64,000 nt of DNA from positions 5,996,001 to 6,060,000 of the forward strand of contig NZ_CP041767.1 in assembly GCF_022026395.1 (NCBI RefSeq), in the 5' to 3' direction. Origin of the DNA: Brevibacillus brevis (GTDB taxonomy: Bacteria; Bacillota; Bacilli; Brevibacillales; Brevibacillaceae). The notes under the pieces were generated by a model, which was not told the DNA's origin, ran no database searches, and worked only from the letters and a program-made list of their open reading frames with translations. Shown in pieces: positions 61,279 through 64,000 of this stretch; positions within the stretch are counted from its first letter, which is position 1, and every line of letters starts with the position of its first letter. A program made the position numbers and the translations under genes.

Positions 61279-61399
61279 TTCTCTTTCCTCCAAACAACTT
61301 TGTATGCTCAAAGTATGGCCCGGGCACTGCCTGTACAACAAGTAACGTTTTGTCATAAGGTTCAGACGCCCCGTTACCAACGGTTTCTCCCTACCCCAT

Positions 61400-61414
61400 A
61401 TGACAATTTGTCAT
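61400..61414. promoter_or_regulatory. Palindrome of unknown function
   Basis: ATGACAATTTGTCAT is a perfect palindrome with one central base, in the region before the esterase gene and before the small gene at 61538. A related TTGTCATA lies at 61350. The TGTCAT half-site recurs at 63518 and 63617. Confidence 0.4.
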
Positions 61415-61537
61415 CAAAAAAAGCACCGGATCTTGAAGATCGGTACTTTTGAAATAGCATTTCCTATGTCATATGCTGCAATCGGGGATAAGAATAAGCC
61501 ATCCATCACACCCTACTGGCAAAAGGAGTGGTGAATC

Positions 61538-61696
61538 ATGGAGAAAAAGCGAGGTTCTGCCGAGCACGAGCCCACAGTAGCGCCAAGCATGTACGGTCAT
61601 GATCCTTTGGAAGTAAAGGCGACGGAAAAAGAAGTGGAAAAAGGGGATTACACAAAGGTAACGCGGCTGTTCCTCGACCGAACGCCGGAAGAGTAA
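61538..61696 (+). CDS. Small charged protein of unknown function
   Basis: A 52-residue frame preceded by AAAAGGAG nine bases from the ATG and followed directly by a terminator, which supports a real gene. The product is highly charged, with many Lys and Glu, and ends in FLDRTPEE; the middle has MYGHDPLEVKATEKEVEKGDY. No family is recognised. It could be a small spore-associated or stress protein, but nothing in the sequence proves that. It lies between the divergent esterase gene and the convergent kinase/regulator gene. Confidence 0.65.
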   Translation: MEKKRGSAEHEPTVAPSMYGHDPLEVKATEKEVEKGDYTKVTRLFLDRTPEE

Positions 61697-61720
61697 AGAC
61701 GGGATTTCTCCCGTCTTTTT
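61696..61720. terminator. Bidirectional terminator
   Basis: AAGACGGGA and TCCCGTCTT form a perfect nine-base stem with a four-base loop and T-tail. It separates the small gene from the convergent kinase/regulator gene. Confidence 0.85.
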
Positions 61721-61725
61721 GTCAT

Positions 61726-63516
61726 CTATAGGATACTCTCGGTTCGTGCCAGTTCAATTGCTTCTTCCCGGTTGCTGACACCGAGCTTCGAGTAAAGAGT
61801 GGAACAGTAATTCCGTACCGTTCCCTCCGATAAATATAGCTTGGTGGCAATTGATTTGTAGCGAAGCCCATCCGTTAAAAGCTGTAAAATCTCCCTTTCC
61901 CGTTTCGTCAATCCATACGGATCATTCGGGCTGTACTTCTCTAATTGCTCACGTTGGCGCTTCATCTCTTCAAATACGCGTGTAGCGATCGACTGATCAA
62001 GCCACGTTCCCCCGCTATAGATGAGCTTCAGCGCTTCCATCATCTCTTTTGGACGAGTAGACTTCAGCATATATCCTTCCGCCCCGTGCTCCAACGCTGA
62101 TGCTGCCTGTACCGAATCCTCGAACGTTGTCATGACCACAATCTTCATGTTCGGCCAGCGTTCTTTCATTTGAAGGAAGGTCTCCAGTCCGTTCATCCCT
62201 TGCATGTGCACGTCCATTAACACGATATCCGGCTGGTGTCGCTCACACTGTTCCAATGCTTCTCGCCCATCACTTGCTGTACCCACAACGATAAAGTTGT
62301 CCTGCTGGCTTAAGATTTGCTGTAAGCTGTCGGCAATCATCACCTGATCATCAACAATAAGCAGACGGATACTTCCCTGTCCAGCTTCTGCCTGTATGGG
62401 AACATTACAAATGACAACGGTCCCTTGCCCTGATTGTGAATGAACGGACAGCGTACCTTGCTGTTGCTCAAGCCGTTCTTTTATTCCCTTTAGTTCTAAG
62501 CCGAATTCGCTGGATTCTAGTCCGTTGCCATTATCTTCGATTTGTAAACGGAGTTGCTGACTTTCGAAATACAGATCAACAGCTATCACACTTGCTTGGC
62601 CGTGACGAACCGCATTTGTAAGCAATTCTTGCAGGCAACGATATAAAGAAATGCTCATTTTTTGCATAACGAGCGTCTCACTGCCGATCACACGGAAGTT
62701 GACCGTTACACCTGTTGACTTCATAAATTCTTCCGTCAGTTCCAGGAGTGACTCACTTAACGACTGGTTGAACCGAGCATGAGCATGAGAGAGCTGATGC
62801 AAATGCTTTCTGATATCATCCAGGCTGCCCTGTGCTATGGAGACAAGTTTATCAACTCGTTCGACCTGTGAATCAGGAACCGAGGATCGGAGCGACTCAA
62901 CGCCAACAATCAGAGAGGTTAGCGAATGGCCAATCGTGTCATGTAACTCATGTGACAACCGATTACGTTCCTCGATCAGTGTCAGCTCCTCGATTTGCTT
63001 AATATGCTGCTCCAATAATTGCTTCTGTTCTTGAATGATACGGCCTTGCTTATGAGACTCAATTAATATACTAAATGCCATCCCCATCGCAAAACCAAAG
63101 CTGCAACTAAACATGAACTCGTACGGGAGACGATTGGTAATCAACCCGTTCAAAACCGGAAAAATAATCCCACTAGAGATGCCCGTCCACATATACGTTC
63201 TGCGACTACTGGCCACACCAATAATGATTACTAGTAAAACGAAAGGCCAAGTCCATCCAGGTGCTACAAAGGCCACAAATAGATAAAAAAAGCCTGTCAT
63301 TACGACTTCGACTGCTAGATACCAATCTTTTTTTCTATATTGAACGATCAATGGAATGGCATAAACCAAAAAAGCAATTAGGATGATGACTCCGAACGGA
63401 ACGGCTATCATTGCCGGATACATAATATCTGCGATGACGAAGATACCTAGCCAAATCGTTCGCAAGGCAAAAATCACCCAATTGTACCAGAACCATTTTT
63501 TTATCATAGATAACAT
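61726..63516 (-). CDS. Second fused histidine kinase / LuxR-type response regulator
   Basis: A 596-residue chain with the same order as the protein at 26522: about five or six membrane segments at 10-155, the HisKA_3 region with H192 in ELHDTIGHSLTSL, HATPase with ELLTNAVRHG and DNGNG, receiver with acidic residues at 389-390 and D435, and a LuxR-type helix-turn-helix (GLTKREREIL, SEGTVRNYCSTLYSKLGV). The two are clear paralogues along their whole length, so the fusion is genuine and ancestral to both. AGGAG precedes the ATG. It is divergent from another serine hydrolase gene, mirroring the first copy. Confidence 0.9.
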   Translation of the reverse strand: MLSMIKKWFWYNWVIFALRTIWLGIFVIADIMYPAMIAVPFGVIILIAFLVYAIPLIVQYRKKDWYLAVEVVMTGFFYLFVAFVAPGWTWPFVLLVIIIGVASSRRTYMWTGISSGIIFPVLNGLITNRLPYEFMFSCSFGFAMGMAFSILIESHKQGRIIQEQKQLLEQHIKQIEELTLIEERNRLSHELHDTIGHSLTSLIVGVESLRSSVPDSQVERVDKLVSIAQGSLDDIRKHLHQLSHAHARFNQSLSESLLELTEEFMKSTGVTVNFRVIGSETLVMQKMSISLYRCLQELLTNAVRHGQASVIAVDLYFESQQLRLQIEDNGNGLESSEFGLELKGIKERLEQQQGTLSVHSQSGQGTVVICNVPIQAEAGQGSIRLLIVDDQVMIADSLQQILSQQDNFIVVGTASDGREALEQCERHQPDIVLMDVHMQGMNGLETFLQMKERWPNMKIVVMTTFEDSVQAASALEHGAEGYMLKSTRPKEMMEALKLIYSGGTWLDQSIATRVFEEMKRQREQLEKYSPNDPYGLTKREREILQLLTDGLRYKSIATKLYLSEGTVRNYCSTLYSKLGVSNREEAIELARTESIL

Positions 63517-63616
63517 TTGTCATGTACTCCTGCTCGTTTGAATGGTAAGGAATTTCCCGAATGTTTCTGACTCATCATGCCTCACCAATTCCCGATTCGT
63601 CAAGCAAAATGCGCCG

Positions 63617-63637
63617 TGTCATATAGCCTTTATGACA
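63617..63637. promoter_or_regulatory. Candidate response-regulator operator
   Basis: TGTCATA and TATGACA form a perfect inverted repeat with a seven-base spacer, midway between the divergent kinase/regulator and serine hydrolase genes. NarL/LuxR-type regulators bind inverted heptamers of this kind. Confidence 0.5.
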
Positions 63638-63777
63638 TTCTATCATGCCGTAAATATGATCGGTTAGCACGATGTCATACATAGATCGAACGGTATTGTC
63701 ACTATGTGATTTTACAGCCCTGAGAATAAGGTGGATGTGTAAAGGCAACACAAATCAACTTACAGGAGCGATGAGAA

Positions 63778-64000
63778 ATGAAACCATTCCCTATGCAAAA
63801 AGGAGCGTCCCTTACGTTATCTGCACTATTAATAGGGACACTGATACTTCCTACTTACGGTTGTGCGGAAGCAAGTGTGGACCAAGCAATCACGCAACAA
63901 AAGAAAACGGATCATGCCAAAATAAAAGAAGCGATTGATAAAGCTGCTGCCAGCGAAAACATTCCAGGTATCCTCTTTGCAGTAAAGAAGGGAAATGATT
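63778..64000 (+). CDS. Secreted serine hydrolase, beta-lactamase family (3' end outside window)
   Basis: The first 74 residues are visible. A signal peptide with a hydrophobic core at 9-27 ends in TYGCAEA, either a lipoprotein Cys at 29 or a normal cleavage site. Then KIKEAIDKAAASENIPGILFAVKKGND follows in two parts, the usual opening of class C beta-lactamase and D-Ala-D-Ala carboxypeptidase-like proteins before the first active-site motif. AGGAG lies ten bases before the ATG. The catalytic motifs are beyond the window, so the family call rests on the opening alone and on the parallel with the hydrolase at 28522. Confidence 0.65.
   Translation, partial: MKPFPMQKGASLTLSALLIGTLILPTYGCAEASVDQAITQQKKTDHAKIKEAIDKAAASENIPGILFAVKKGND

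Overview
The window looks like the chromosome of a spore-forming, low-to-mid GC Firmicute, most likely Brevibacillus or a close Paenibacillaceae relative. The reasons are strong AGGAGG-type ribosome binding sites, frequent TTG and GTG starts, a collagen-like BclA/ExsF-type spore protein, YesM/YesN two-component pairs, a GbsR-type regulator, and lipoprotein-anchored ABC binding proteins. The genus is inferred from gene content; no marker gene such as rRNA is present. No rRNA, tRNA, CRISPR array, transposase or phage gene was seen. No intergenic gap exceeds 300 bases.

Layout. 1-3511: a cut HxlR regulator, a divergent NTF2-like protein, and a YhgE/Pip-type membrane protein with helical repeats. 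3689-13166: an operon read leftwards for a PhnS/T/U-like (2-aminoethylphosphonate/iron-type) ABC importer with a HAD phosphatase, next to a large secreted metallophosphoesterase, controlled divergently by a GbsR/MarR regulator. 13218-16307: a Fur-boxed siderophore uptake operon (binding lipoprotein plus two FecCD permeases, no ATPase). 16479-26038: a spore-surface cluster of four glycosyltransferase domains of the SunS-like type or related, two methyltransferase-like proteins, a metallo-beta-lactamase-fold protein with an altered metal motif, several small proteins that are stand-alone versions of the collagen-like protein's N-terminal domain, and the collagen-like protein itself. 26117-31068: a YjdM zinc-ribbon protein, a fused histidine kinase/response regulator, a divergent membrane-anchored serine hydrolase and an FMN reductase. 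31217-36339: a VanRS-like two-component pair with a MacAB-type ABC exporter. 36536-38745: a polar amino-acid ABC importer.

38812-55270 is a run of thirteen genes read leftwards for uptake and breakdown of a beta-galactoside-like sugar. It comprises a DeoR regulator, class II aldolase, PGI-like SIS isomerase, PfkB kinase, ROK kinase, LacZ, a YesM/YesN sensor pair, a sugar ABC importer, a YesL-like protein and a glycosidase. Together the four enzymes could take a released hexose to triose phosphates. 55496-58147 is a BlaR1/BlaI-like pair with clear BlaI operators but an unrelated repeat sensor domain. 58264-59876 is a LysR regulator divergent from a DJ-1/PfpI protein. 59932-64000 holds a lipoprotein of the erythromycin esterase family, a 52-residue small protein, a second fused histidine kinase/response regulator, and the start of a second divergent secreted serine hydrolase.

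The most notable structures are two. One is the duplicated module of a one-polypeptide kinase/regulator divergent from a secreted serine hydrolase. The other is the spore-surface glycosylation cluster around the collagen-like protein.
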